NCBI RefSeq assembly: GCF_902859935.1
Contig: NZ_CADIKI010000018.1
Span: 62,001 to 126,000, forward strand
Source: Paraburkholderia fynbosensis
GTDB taxonomy: Bacteria; Pseudomonadota; Gammaproteobacteria; Burkholderiales; Burkholderiaceae
Length of the DNA: 64,000 nt
Direction: 5' to 3'
The translations under genes and the position numbers were made by a program. A model generated the notes under the pieces. The model saw only the letters and a list, made by a program, of their open reading frames with translations. It was not told the origin of the DNA and made no database searches. This document shows positions 1 to 8,061 of this stretch, one piece after another (position 1 is the first letter of the stretch; every line of letters begins with the position of its first letter).

Positions 1-1
1 T

Positions 2-940
2 CATACGGTTGGCGTTTGCGGCAGTGATGTCCACTACTACACGCACGGACGCATCGGACCGTTCAAGGTCGAAGCGCCGATGGTGCTGGGTCACGAAGCG
101 TCCGGCACGGTGGTCGAAGCCGGCAGTGAGGTCGAGCACCTGCGGGTGGGCGATCGGGTTTGCATGGAGCCGGGCATTCCGCAATTCGACTCGCCGGCAA
201 CGATGCGCGGGCTGTACAACCTGGACCCCACGGTGCGGTTCTGGGCAACCCCGCCGATTCACGGCTGCCTGACGCCTTATGTCGTGCATCCGGCCGCCTT
301 CACTTTCCGTCTTCCCGACAATGTATCCTTCGCGGAGGGCGCGATTGTCGAGCCGCTGTCAATCGGGCTACAGGCCGCCAAGAAGGCTGCGATGAAACCC
401 GGCGATGTCGCGGTCGTGATCGGCGCGGGGACCATCGGCGCGATGACCGCCTTGGCCGCGCTGGCGGGCGGCGCATCGCGCGTCATTCTCGCGGACGTGA
501 TCAAGGAAAAACTGGCGCTCTTCGCCGGCAATCCAGCGGTGACTACAGTCGATGTGCGCGAGCAACGGCTCACCGACATCGTTCGGGATGTCACCACCGG
601 CTGGGGTGCCGACGTCGTATTCGAAGCGAGCGGCAACGCGAAGGTCTACGACGACCTGTTCGATCTGCTTTGCCCTGGCGGCTGCGCAGTCCTTGTCGGC
701 ATGCCGGTCGACCGTGTGCCACTCGATGTCGTCGCGATGCAGGCGAAGGAAGCGCGTCTCGAATCGGTGTTCCGCTACGCGAATGTGTTCCCACGCGCGC
801 TCGCGCTGATCAGCTCCGGCATGATTGACGTGAAGCCGTTCATCTCACGCAAGTTTGCGTTTGCCGACGGCCTCAGAGCATTCGAAGAGGCGGCGGCGGG
901 TCGCCCGAACGATGTCAAGATCCAGATCGAGATGGACTGA
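2..940 (+). CDS. Zinc-dependent xylitol/sorbitol-type dehydrogenase, 5' end cut by window
   Basis: Medium-chain alcohol dehydrogenase that would oxidise a polyol (xylitol, sorbitol or L-iditol type) to the ketose with NAD+. The frame is open from base 2, so the true start lies before the window; 312 residues are visible. Visible are GVCGSD, carrying the first catalytic zinc ligand, then GHEASG with the His-Glu pair, and the Rossmann nucleotide motif VVIGAGTIGAM near visible residue 137. The stop is 3 bases before the ATG of the ABC ATPase, so the two are cotranscribed. The neighbouring xylulokinase argues for a product such as D-xylulose. The exact polyol cannot be told from sequence alone. 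Confidence 0.9.
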   Translation, partial: HTVGVCGSDVHYYTHGRIGPFKVEAPMVLGHEASGTVVEAGSEVEHLRVGDRVCMEPGIPQFDSPATMRGLYNLDPTVRFWATPPIHGCLTPYVVHPAAFTFRLPDNVSFAEGAIVEPLSIGLQAAKKAAMKPGDVAVVIGAGTIGAMTALAALAGGASRVILADVIKEKLALFAGNPAVTTVDVREQRLTDIVRDVTTGWGADVVFEASGNAKVYDDLFDLLCPGGCAVLVGMPVDRVPLDVVAMQAKEARLESVFRYANVFPRALALISSGMIDVKPFISRKFAFADGLRAFEEAAAGRPNDVKIQIEMD

Positions 941-943
941 GCC

Positions 944-2119
944 ATGGCCAAAATCGTCTGCAAAGGCCTTACGAAACGTTACGACAGCGGGCCGCCGGTG
1001 CTGCATCCCCTCGATATTGAAATCGACGACGGTGAGTTCGTGGTGTTGCTGGGGCCATCCGGATGTGGCAAGTCCACGATGCTTCGCATGATCGCGGGTC
1101 TCGAAGGTATCACCGGCGGAGATCTTGCGATCGGCGACACCGTCGTGAACGACTTGCCGGCACGCGAGCGTAACGTTGCGATGGTGTTCCAGAACTATGC
1201 GCTGTATCCGCACATGAGCGTGTACGACAACATCGCTTTTGGCTTGCGCCGTCTGAAGACACCGGCCGCCGAGATCGACCGTCGGGTGCGGGAAGTCGCC
1301 GCGATGCTGAACCTCGATACGTTGCTCGATCGCAAACCGCGGGCCATGTCGGGCGGGCAGCAGCAGCGCGCCGCGATCGCCCGGGCAATGATCAAGACAC
1401 CCGAGGTATTCCTCTTCGATGAGCCGCTGTCCAACCTCGACGCGAAACTGCGAGCCCAATTGCGAGGCGACATCAAGCGGCTACACCAGCGTCTGAAGAC
1501 CACGACGGTGTATGTGACGCACGACCAGCTCGAAGCCATGACGCTCGCCGACCGTGTGATCTTGATGCGGGGCGGACGGATCGAGCAGGCCGGCACGCCA
1601 TCCGATCTATACCATTTCCCTCATACGCTATTCGCCGCGGGGTTCATCGGCACACCCGCGATGAATCTCATCGCCGGGATGGTCGAGCGGACAGATGAAA
1701 CCTGCTTCGTCCAGGTGCAGGGCCAGCGCTGGGCTCTGGCCGGGCCGCGTTTCGCCCGGTTGCAGCCCGGCCAGAAGGTGAAACTCGCGATCCGGCCGAA
1801 CTATCTGAAGGTGACCTCTGCGGACGATGAACCCGGCTCGCAAAAGCTTCCCGGCAAGGTCGAGCTGATCGAACTGCTCGGCGCAGACGCGCTCGTCACG
1901 TTCGAATTCGCCGGCGAGAGGCTGACCGCCCTGGTACCTGCGAGTGATCTCCCAGAACTGGATAGCGTGGTAACGTTTCAGTTCAAAGTAGCCGACCTGC
2001 ACGTTTTCGACGCCGAGACGGAGCAAAACGTTTCATTGCCGGTTTCACGCGACACCGGAGCAACGCTCGCCAGTCCGCCACATCGAGACACGGACGTACA
2101 GCGTACGGCTTTGCATTGA
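944..2119 (+). CDS. Carbohydrate ABC transporter ATP-binding protein (UgpC/MalK type)
   Basis: Cytoplasmic ATPase of a CUT1-type sugar or polyol importer, 391 residues, the usual length for MalK/UgpC with a C-terminal TOBE regulatory domain. Walker A is GPSGCGKST at residues 37-45, the Q-loop glutamine is in VFQNYALYPH, the signature MSGGQ is at 135-139, Walker B is VFLFDE ending at E160, and the switch histidine is in VTHDQ. About 150 residues after the ATPase core form the TOBE part. It follows the dehydrogenase by 3 bases. The binding protein and permeases are not in the window and probably lie upstream. Confidence 0.93.
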   Translation: MAKIVCKGLTKRYDSGPPVLHPLDIEIDDGEFVVLLGPSGCGKSTMLRMIAGLEGITGGDLAIGDTVVNDLPARERNVAMVFQNYALYPHMSVYDNIAFGLRRLKTPAAEIDRRVREVAAMLNLDTLLDRKPRAMSGGQQQRAAIARAMIKTPEVFLFDEPLSNLDAKLRAQLRGDIKRLHQRLKTTTVYVTHDQLEAMTLADRVILMRGGRIEQAGTPSDLYHFPHTLFAAGFIGTPAMNLIAGMVERTDETCFVQVQGQRWALAGPRFARLQPGQKVKLAIRPNYLKVTSADDEPGSQKLPGKVELIELLGADALVTFEFAGERLTALVPASDLPELDSVVTFQFKVADLHVFDAETEQNVSLPVSRDTGATLASPPHRDTDVQRTALH

Positions 2120-2162
2120 TAAAGAATACGCGGCGTCGAGGCCGCCGAGGAGGAGACGCGGT

Positions 2163-3041
2163 ATGAATCCAGACCTGGAGTTGGTGCACACGCGAAAGGA
2201 CGAGTCGTTCCGTGCCTGGGCGCACGACTATCCGCATACCGTGGCGAAATGGCACTTTCATCCTGAGTATGAGCTTCACGTCATCCGGGCGTCGACCGGC
2301 AAGTTTTTTGTCGGCGATTTCATCGGCGACTTCGCGCCAGGCAACCTGGTGATCACCGGGCCGAATTTGCCACACAACTGGATCAGCGAAATCGGCGAGA
2401 GCGAAACCGTGCCGTCGCGCGACGTGGTTCTGCAATTTTCGCGTGACGCGGTCGAACGCATGGTGGCTGCGTTCACCGAGCTGCAGTCGATCGTCGGCCT
2501 GGTCGACGATGCAGCGCGCGGAATACAGTTTCCAGATGAGGTAGGTCTGGCCATTGCACCGATGATGCTGGAGCTTGCCGTAACACACGGCTGCCGCCGC
2601 GTGGAATTGCTGATGTCGATCTTCGACAGATTGTCGTCGTGTACTGAGCGCACCTTGCTGGCCGGGCCGGCATACAACGTCAACGCACATCGCTACATGC
2701 AGTCCACGATCAATCAGGTGCTCTCGTACATTCAGCAGAACCTTCCCCGCACTTTGCGTGAAGCTGATGTCGCCGAGCTCGCCGGCATGAGCGTGAGCAC
2801 GTTCACACGATTTTTCCGGCGACATACAGGGTGTACGTTCATGCAGTACCAGAACCGGCTCAGGATCAACGAAGCGTGTGAACTGCTGATGTGTTCGACG
2901 CTTAGCGTGACCGAAATCTGCTATCGCGTGGGCTTCAACAATCTGTCGAACTTCAATCGTCAATTCCTTTCAACGAAGGCGATGCCGCCGTCGAAGTTTC
3001 GCGCGCTGCATCAGCTTAACGAACATATGATCGCGGCTTGA
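2163..3041 (+). CDS. AraC-family transcriptional regulator with N-terminal cupin
   Basis: 292-residue DNA-binding protein. The N-terminal half holds a cupin-like sensor patch (HFHPEYELHVI near residue 28), suited to binding a sugar. The C-terminal 100 residues carry two helix-turn-helix motifs: one around ADVAELAGMSVSTFTRFF and one around VTEICYRVGFNNLSNFNRQF, the AraC signature. A strong ribosome binding site (GAGGAGGAG) sits 6-14 bases before the ATG. It lies between the transporter ATPase and xylulokinase, on the same strand. It is therefore the likely local activator of the polyol operon, which is an inference from context. Confidence 0.92.
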   Translation: MNPDLELVHTRKDESFRAWAHDYPHTVAKWHFHPEYELHVIRASTGKFFVGDFIGDFAPGNLVITGPNLPHNWISEIGESETVPSRDVVLQFSRDAVERMVAAFTELQSIVGLVDDAARGIQFPDEVGLAIAPMMLELAVTHGCRRVELLMSIFDRLSSCTERTLLAGPAYNVNAHRYMQSTINQVLSYIQQNLPRTLREADVAELAGMSVSTFTRFFRRHTGCTFMQYQNRLRINEACELLMCSTLSVTEICYRVGFNNLSNFNRQFLSTKAMPPSKFRALHQLNEHMIAA

Positions 3042-3090
3042 CGTTTTGCTTCGGCAAGACGAGTCGGCCGCAAGAACCAGGACCACACTT

Positions 3091-4551
3091 TTGACCTTCC
3101 TTGGAATCGACCTTGGGACCTCCGAGGTAAAAGCGCTACTCACAGACGACGAATCGCGCATGACCGCCACCGGCAGCGCGCGACTCGAAGTCGAGAAAAT
3201 CCACCCCCACTGGTCCGAACAGAGCCCGCAGGCGTGGTGGAACGCCACACTCGATGCAATCGCGCAGGTGCGGGCATCCCATCCTGCGGGCTTTGCGGCG
3301 CTACGCGGGATTGGGTTATCTGGACAGATGCATGGCGCGACCCTGCTTGACCGCGCCGGTCAGGTACTACGCCCGGCGATCCTGTGGAACGACACACGGG
3401 CGTTTGCAGAATGTGTGGAACTCGAAGCACTGGTTCCAGAGTCGCGCTCGATTACCGGCAACCTCGCAATGCCGGGTTTCACAGCGCCCAAACTGCTCTG
3501 GCTCTCCAAATACGAACCGGCTGTATTCCACGCGGTACACAAGGTCCTGTTGCCGAAGGACTACGTGGCTTGGCGGCTAACTGGCGAGTTCGTCTCCGAC
3601 ATGTCCGATGCGTCGGGCACGCTGTGGCTCGACGTTGCGAAGCGCGACTGGTCGGACAGGATGCTCTGCGCGACGGGCCTTTCGCGTGAGCACATGCCCC
3701 GGCTGGTAGAAGGCAGCGAAGCTGCGGCACAGTTAAACGATACGTTGCGGCGCGAATGGGGCATTGCCACCCCGGTGCTCCTGTGCGGCGGTGCGGGTGA
3801 TAACGCGGCCAGCGCGATCGGCATGGGCGTCACCGACGCCGGTAGCGCGTTCCTGTCACTGGGCACGTCTGGCGTGCTGTTTGCCGGGACTGACCGGTTT
3901 GCGCCGAATCCCGCCCAGGCCGTGCACGCGTTCTGCCATTGCCTGCCAGGCCGCTGGCATCAGATGAGCGTCATCCTGTCGGCGGCTTCGAGTCTCGCAT
4001 GGCTGTCCAACGTGCTCAAAAAGGATGTCAGCGAGCTCGCCGGTCTTGCCGAGAAGGCTGACGGGCGAGGCGCGCCTCTGTTCCTGCCATACCTCGGCGG
4101 TGAGCGTACGCCACACAACGACGCGAATGCAAAAGGTGTGTTCTGGGGGCTAACCAGTATTCACGGTGAAGCCGACCTTGCGTACAGCGTGATGGAAGGC
4201 GTAGCTTTCGCGATGGCCGACGGTTACGCCGCGCTACAAGATGCCGGGACGACGCTGGACATCGCCTCGTTCATCGGGGGCGGCTCGCGTAGCCGTTTCT
4301 GGGCGACACTTTGTGCAACAGCCACTGGTGTTTCGATGCGCCGTCATCATGGTGGAGATGTCGGCGGCGCTTTGGGCGCTGCCCGGCTTGCGCGGCTGGC
4401 CGTCACGAAAGAGAACGTTACGCAGGTGTGTACGTCGCCCGCAACGATCGAGGTATGCGAGCCTGATGCAGCGCAGCGGTCCGTGGCCGCGGACCGGCTC
4501 GGGCGATATCGCAGGATATACGCGGCTCTCAAGAATGAATTCTCCAGATAG
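3091..4551 (+). CDS. xylB: Xylulokinase
   Basis: FGGY-family sugar kinase that phosphorylates D-xylulose to xylulose 5-phosphate. Visible motifs: the phosphate-1 loop FLGIDLGTSEVKALL at the start, LSGQMHG (a xylulokinase hallmark), WNDTRA, and GGAGDNAASAIGMGV with the putative catalytic Asp. From the TTG at 3091 it has 486 residues, normal for XylB. An earlier in-frame TTG at 3046 would add 15 residues unlike the family. I prefer 3091 because the first family residues (TFLGID) start there and AGGA lies about 8 bases upstream. Together with the polyol dehydrogenase it completes polyol to xylulose to xylulose 5-phosphate. Confidence 0.93.
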   Translation: MTFLGIDLGTSEVKALLTDDESRMTATGSARLEVEKIHPHWSEQSPQAWWNATLDAIAQVRASHPAGFAALRGIGLSGQMHGATLLDRAGQVLRPAILWNDTRAFAECVELEALVPESRSITGNLAMPGFTAPKLLWLSKYEPAVFHAVHKVLLPKDYVAWRLTGEFVSDMSDASGTLWLDVAKRDWSDRMLCATGLSREHMPRLVEGSEAAAQLNDTLRREWGIATPVLLCGGAGDNAASAIGMGVTDAGSAFLSLGTSGVLFAGTDRFAPNPAQAVHAFCHCLPGRWHQMSVILSAASSLAWLSNVLKKDVSELAGLAEKADGRGAPLFLPYLGGERTPHNDANAKGVFWGLTSIHGEADLAYSVMEGVAFAMADGYAALQDAGTTLDIASFIGGGSRSRFWATLCATATGVSMRRHHGGDVGGALGAARLARLAVTKENVTQVCTSPATIEVCEPDAAQRSVAADRLGRYRRIYAALKNEFSR

Positions 4552-4677
4552 ATGTTCATTCACATCGGCGTACCTTGGAAATTTAAATGGAGATCGCTTA
4601 TGTTTTGGGGTTCTGATGTGATGGAGAACTCCAGCCAGGCAGCGAGATGCTGTGCCGGAGTGGAGAGATCGTGATAT

Positions 4678-5150
4678 CCACGTGCGCCTTTCGAATACGA
4701 TGAAAAGGGCTTTACCCGTCTGAATCAGGTGCTCAAGTGGTGTGAGAAGCACGGTCTTTACGCCATTCTCGATTTGCACGCAGTTGCGGGGTGGCAAAAC
4801 GTCCATTGGCACTCGGACAACGCCTCCCGCGTCAATCCGTTTTGGGAAAGCTCGCGCTATCAGGATCGCTGCGTCGCGCTTCGGCAGGGGTTTGCGCGCC
4901 GCTATCAGGGCAGCGCTGTGGTTGCCGGCTACAACCTGATGAACGAATCGTGCGTCAATAGTTACAGGGGGATCTGCCCTGGAACGTCTACAGGAACTAC
5001 CAGCCCGATTGGGCGCGCTTTGATGTGCTTTACAAGCGGGCGGTTACCGCCGTACGCGAGATAGGCCCGAAGCGCATCATCTTTCTTGGAGGCGACTGCT
5101 ACTCACCACTATTCGCGGAACGATCGCGCGTGACGAACGTCTTCTTCCTA
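4678..5150 (+). pseudogene. Glycoside hydrolase family 5 (cellulase-like) remnant, truncated and frameshifted
   Basis: Translation from 4678 reads like the middle of a GH5 enzyme: PFEYDEKGFTRLNQVLKW, then AILDLHAVAGWQNVHW (compare the usual DLHAAPGWQN), then GYNLMNES with the putative acid/base Glu. Near 4970 the match jumps to the frame that continues DLPWNVYRNYQPDWARFDV and KRIIFLGGDCYS, so there is a frameshift. No N-terminal barrel strands or C-terminal nucleophile Glu are found, and a stop precedes the matching part. It ends against the converging GntR gene. I read it as a decayed gene; the 4552-4677 stretch before it shows nothing recognisable. Confidence 0.7.
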
Positions 5151-5152
5151 CC

Positions 5153-5992
5153 TCAACTCACAAACGGCAACTTGCTGTCCCGCGCCTGCGCGAGCATCGA
5201 AACAGTGATCTTGCGCACTTCGAGCTTGCTCTGCGTGACATGCGCGCGCAGCATAATGCCCGCTTCGGCGAGCTTTCCGCGTTCGATCAGCGTGAGCATC
5301 GTGGCGTGCTCGTCATAGGTTGCGTCCGTGCGATGCGGCTTCAGAAAATCGAGTCGTCGCACGATGCGAATGCGCTCGGTCACTTCGTTATGCACGCGTA
5401 GCATTTCGGCGTTGCCCGCGGCTTCCACCAGCCCGCGATGAAAGCCTTCGTCGAGCCGGAACATGCGCACCGGATCGGCCTCGCGTGCGTTGCGCGGCAC
5501 GCACCAGATGGCCTTGAGCGCGTCGATCGCGCGATTGTTCGAGCCGCTCGTCACGCGCTCTATAGCAGCCAGTTCGAGCACAATGCGCAAGTCGTACAGC
5601 TGATCGAGCCGCTCGAAGTCGATGTTGCACACTTTCCAGCCGCGCCGGAAGCCGACTTCCAGATAGCCTTCGCGTAGCAGACGGAACAGCGCGTCGCGCA
5701 TCGGTGTGCGCGACACGCCGTAATGCTGCGCGATGCCAGTCTCCGAGAAGCGATCGCCCGGAAACAGCCGGAAGTCGAAAATGTCCTGCTTGAGTTGCAG
5801 GTACACCTGCTCGGCAAGCGGATTCGCGCCATAGACGAGTTTCGACGCATCAGGCGCCACATCGTCGGATTCGTCGATCGGGTCTTTAGCTTCGGTCAGC
5901 CGTTTGGGTTCGATGACCAGTCTCCTGCAAATCGTCCCGACATTAGCCGCATTTCCCGTAGGCGGCTTGCACGTCGGGCACATCGGGCGCAT
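5153..5992 (-). CDS. GntR-family regulator with FCD ligand-binding domain
   Basis: 279 residues if read from the only in-frame ATG (5992). The winged helix shows AEQVYLQLKQDIFDF, SETGIAQHYGVSRTPMRDAL and LLREGYLEV; a helical FCD effector domain follows (LRIVLELAAIERV onward). It is the last gene of the biuret operon and overlaps the 3' end of the AtzH-like gene by 50 bases. The start is uncertain: a GTG at 5860 would give a more usual 235-residue protein but lacks a ribosome site. An AGGAG lies 7 bases before an in-frame ATC at residue 27. It probably senses a ureide intermediate and controls this operon (inference). Confidence 0.85.
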   Translation of the reverse strand: MRPMCPTCKPPTGNAANVGTICRRLVIEPKRLTEAKDPIDESDDVAPDASKLVYGANPLAEQVYLQLKQDIFDFRLFPGDRFSETGIAQHYGVSRTPMRDALFRLLREGYLEVGFRRGWKVCNIDFERLDQLYDLRIVLELAAIERVTSGSNNRAIDALKAIWCVPRNAREADPVRMFRLDEGFHRGLVEAAGNAEMLRVHNEVTERIRIVRRLDFLKPHRTDATYDEHATMLTLIERGKLAEAGIMLRAHVTQSKLEVRKITVSMLAQARDSKLPFVS

Positions 5993-6392
5993 CGATCAGA
6001 CTCACGTGCGCAGCAACGACTATCCAGCCGCCGAACGGCGCATCGTGCGCGCCAAGCCGCGCCCACGACTGCATCTGCCGGCCGACGAGCGGCGTCGCGT
6101 CGCTGGTGAACATGGTGCTGACCGTCGCATAGTCGCGGCCGAACGTCGTCACGACCGTGCGATGCCGTCTGCGCGAAGCCGGCACCGGCACGCACGATTC
6201 CCGCCACGCGCGAATCTCCTCGCCGCCGTGCTGGATTTCTGCAATTCCATAGCGCACCGTTTCCGGTGCGTCCCAGAACAACACGTTCATCGTGTCGATG
6301 TCATTGTCGACCAGCGCACGTTCGTAGGCTTCGAACACGGCGGTCACTTCGGCGACGATCACCGGGTCGTTGATGACAGGCGGTGTGGTCAA
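5943..6392 (-). CDS. atzH: AtzH/HpxZ-like DUF3225 protein (NTF2 fold)
   Basis: 149 residues from a TTG that overlaps the stop of the preceding amidohydrolase gene (TTGA). It matches the DUF3225 family, which includes AtzH of the Pseudomonas sp. ADP cyanuric-acid pathway and HpxZ of oxalurate catabolism. The family reading is FEAYERALVDNDI, FWDAPETVRYG and SWARLGAHD. The two residues reported as needed in AtzH (Tyr22, Arg46) have likely counterparts at Y23 and R47. AtzH is proposed to convert 1,3-dicarboxyurea to allophanate, the AtzF substrate. Unlike the described clusters, no AtzG or AtzE gene is present here, so its substrate in this operon is open. Confidence 0.85.
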   Translation of the reverse strand: MTTPPVINDPVIVAEVTAVFEAYERALVDNDIDTMNVLFWDAPETVRYGIAEIQHGGEEIRAWRESCVPVPASRRRHRTVVTTFGRDYATVSTMFTSDATPLVGRQMQSWARLGAHDAPFGGWIVVAAHVSLIDAPDVPDVQAAYGKCG

Positions 6393-7054
6393 GCGTCGGC
6401 CTCCAGTAATTGTTCGAGCGTCGCAGTCCAGCCGACGATGCCGCCTTGCGAACGGATCATCGCGAGCGTTACTTCCTTGAACGCGGGAATGTAGCTCGCG
6501 GTCGCGTCTTCGATCACGAGACAGTCGTAACCGCGATCATTCGCTTCGCGCATCGAGGTCTGCACGCACACTTCAGTCGTTACGCCGGCAAACACGAGAT
6601 GCGTGACGCCGCGCATCGCAAGCTCTTCGCCGAGCCGCGTCGCGTAGAACGCCCCCTTGCCCGGCTTGTCGATCACGAGTTCACCGTCGATCGGCGCAAG
6701 CGCGTCGATGATTGCATTGCCCTGTTCGCCTCGCACGAGTATGCGTCCCATCGGCCCTTTGTCGCCGATGCGCGCGCTCGGCTGCCCACGCAGACGTTTC
6801 GCCGGCGGACAATCGGACAGATCAGGCGCGTGCGATTCGCGCGTATGCACGATCTGCCAGCCGCGCATGCGCGCATGCGCGATGAGCCGCGCGACATCCG
6901 GCACGATGTCCGCGAGCAGCGACACGTCGTTGCCGAGCGCCGCGCCGAATCCGCCCGGTTCGATGAAATCGCGTTGCATGTCGATCACGACGAGCGCCGT
7001 CTTCGACGGCTCGAACGCGAACGGCGACGGTAACGCCTGATTAACGGTCGGCAT
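6389..7054 (-). CDS. Isochorismatase-like cysteine hydrolase, biuret-hydrolase paralogue (candidate triuret or ureide hydrolase)
   Basis: 221-residue amidohydrolase of the isochorismatase-like superfamily. The Asp-Lys-Cys triad is visible as D25 (VVIDMQRDF), K130 (VIDKPGKGAF) and C163 (TTEVCVQTSMREANDRG). It shares with biuH of this operon the stretches HTRESHAPDLSD, GRILVRGEQG and IDKPGKG, but it lacks the biuret-enzyme N-terminus (PYPWPYDGAL) and the CCGATDKGNH region. A paralogue with a related ureide substrate is therefore likely, for example triuret or a carboxylated intermediate; this is inference. The ATG at 7054 is used because the family begins just after it; the frame stays open upstream inside the nitrilase gene. 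It sits 5 bases after the nitrilase stop. Confidence 0.85.
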   Translation of the reverse strand: MPTVNQALPSPFAFEPSKTALVVIDMQRDFIEPGGFGAALGNDVSLLADIVPDVARLIAHARMRGWQIVHTRESHAPDLSDCPPAKRLRGQPSARIGDKGPMGRILVRGEQGNAIIDALAPIDGELVIDKPGKGAFYATRLGEELAMRGVTHLVFAGVTTEVCVQTSMREANDRGYDCLVIEDATASYIPAFKEVTLAMIRSQGGIVGWTATLEQLLEADA

Positions 7055-7059
7055 GGCAG

Positions 7060-8058
7060 TCAACTCTTGTAAGTGCGTTGCGGCGGTGCGAAGCCGCAAG
7101 GTGTGCCGTCGGTCACGCGCACCTCGGCCTCCCAAGGCAAACGATATTCGCCGCGCACCATGTCATGCATGAACGTATAGGGGCAATCCTGCGCGCCGCC
7201 CTTCACCGCAACGTAGCCGCGATGTCCGAACTGATAGATGTTGTTTTCGACGCCCCAATGGATACGCGCCTCGCGCACGAGATCGGGCCGCATCTCGCAG
7301 ACGATGACCTCGTCCGGGCGATGACTGCCCTCCGCCAGCACCGTTCCGTCGAAATCGCAGAACATGCCCTCGCCCATCGAATCGAACGTGCCGTCGCTTC
7401 CGCACAGACAGACGCTCGCCGTCTGCGCGAGATTCTGGAACGCGTTCGACTGATTGGTGATGCGCCACGCGTGGCGGATCGGCGCGGTGTATCCCGCCGT
7501 GCGCAGAATCACTTCTGCACCCTTGTAGGCGGCTTCGCGCGCCATCTCCGGGAACATGCCGTCGTGGCAGATGATGAGGCCGAGCTTCACGCCGCGCGGC
7601 CCGGTGCAGACCGGCACGCCGAGATTGCCCGGCTCCCACGGCTCGACCGGCACCCACGGATGCAGCTTGCGGTAGTAGAGCTGGATCACGCCCTGGTCGT
7701 CGATGATCAGTCCGCTGTTGTACGGATTGCCGCCTGGATTGCGCTCCATGATCGAAAAGCAGCCCCAGATGCGGTGCTCGACGCACGCCGCCTTGAACGC
7801 GGCCACTTCGGGGCCGTCGAGGCTGCACATGATCGCGTCGTCAGTGCGCATGGAAAGGCCATGCAACGCGTATTCCGGAAACACGACGAGATCCATCGCC
7901 GCGTTGTTGCGCCGCGCCTTGCCGACCAGTTCGACCACGCGCTGCGTCTGCGCCGCGAGCTGCGCGGGCGTTTCTACATTGGGATTCTGCAATTGCACGA
8001 GGCCGATTACGACGCCCGCGGGCGAGCGGTTCAATCCGCCGAGTCCACTCGAACTCAT
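7060..8058 (-). CDS. Nitrilase-superfamily aliphatic amidase, formamidase (AmiF) type
   Basis: 332 residues, the length of Helicobacter AmiF. The Glu-Lys-Cys triad is E62 (VVFPEYALHG), K131 (YYRKLHPW) and C164 (IICHDGMFPEMAREAAYKG). FSIMERNPGGNPYN and WGVENNIYQFGHRGYVA are close to what I recall of AmiF. Formamidases hydrolyse formamide to formate and ammonia. In this operon the enzyme may instead remove a terminal amide from a ureide or supply a further ammonia-releasing step. It lies between the ATPase gene (3 bases) and the second amidohydrolase (5 bases), so it is clearly operonic. Substrate unproven. Confidence 0.9.
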   Translation of the reverse strand: MSSSGLGGLNRSPAGVVIGLVQLQNPNVETPAQLAAQTQRVVELVGKARRNNAAMDLVVFPEYALHGLSMRTDDAIMCSLDGPEVAAFKAACVEHRIWGCFSIMERNPGGNPYNSGLIIDDQGVIQLYYRKLHPWVPVEPWEPGNLGVPVCTGPRGVKLGLIICHDGMFPEMAREAAYKGAEVILRTAGYTAPIRHAWRITNQSNAFQNLAQTASVCLCGSDGTFDSMGEGMFCDFDGTVLAEGSHRPDEVIVCEMRPDLVREARIHWGVENNIYQFGHRGYVAVKGGAQDCPYTFMHDMVRGEYRLPWEAEVRVTDGTPCGFAPPQRTYKS

Positions 8059-8061
8059 CTG

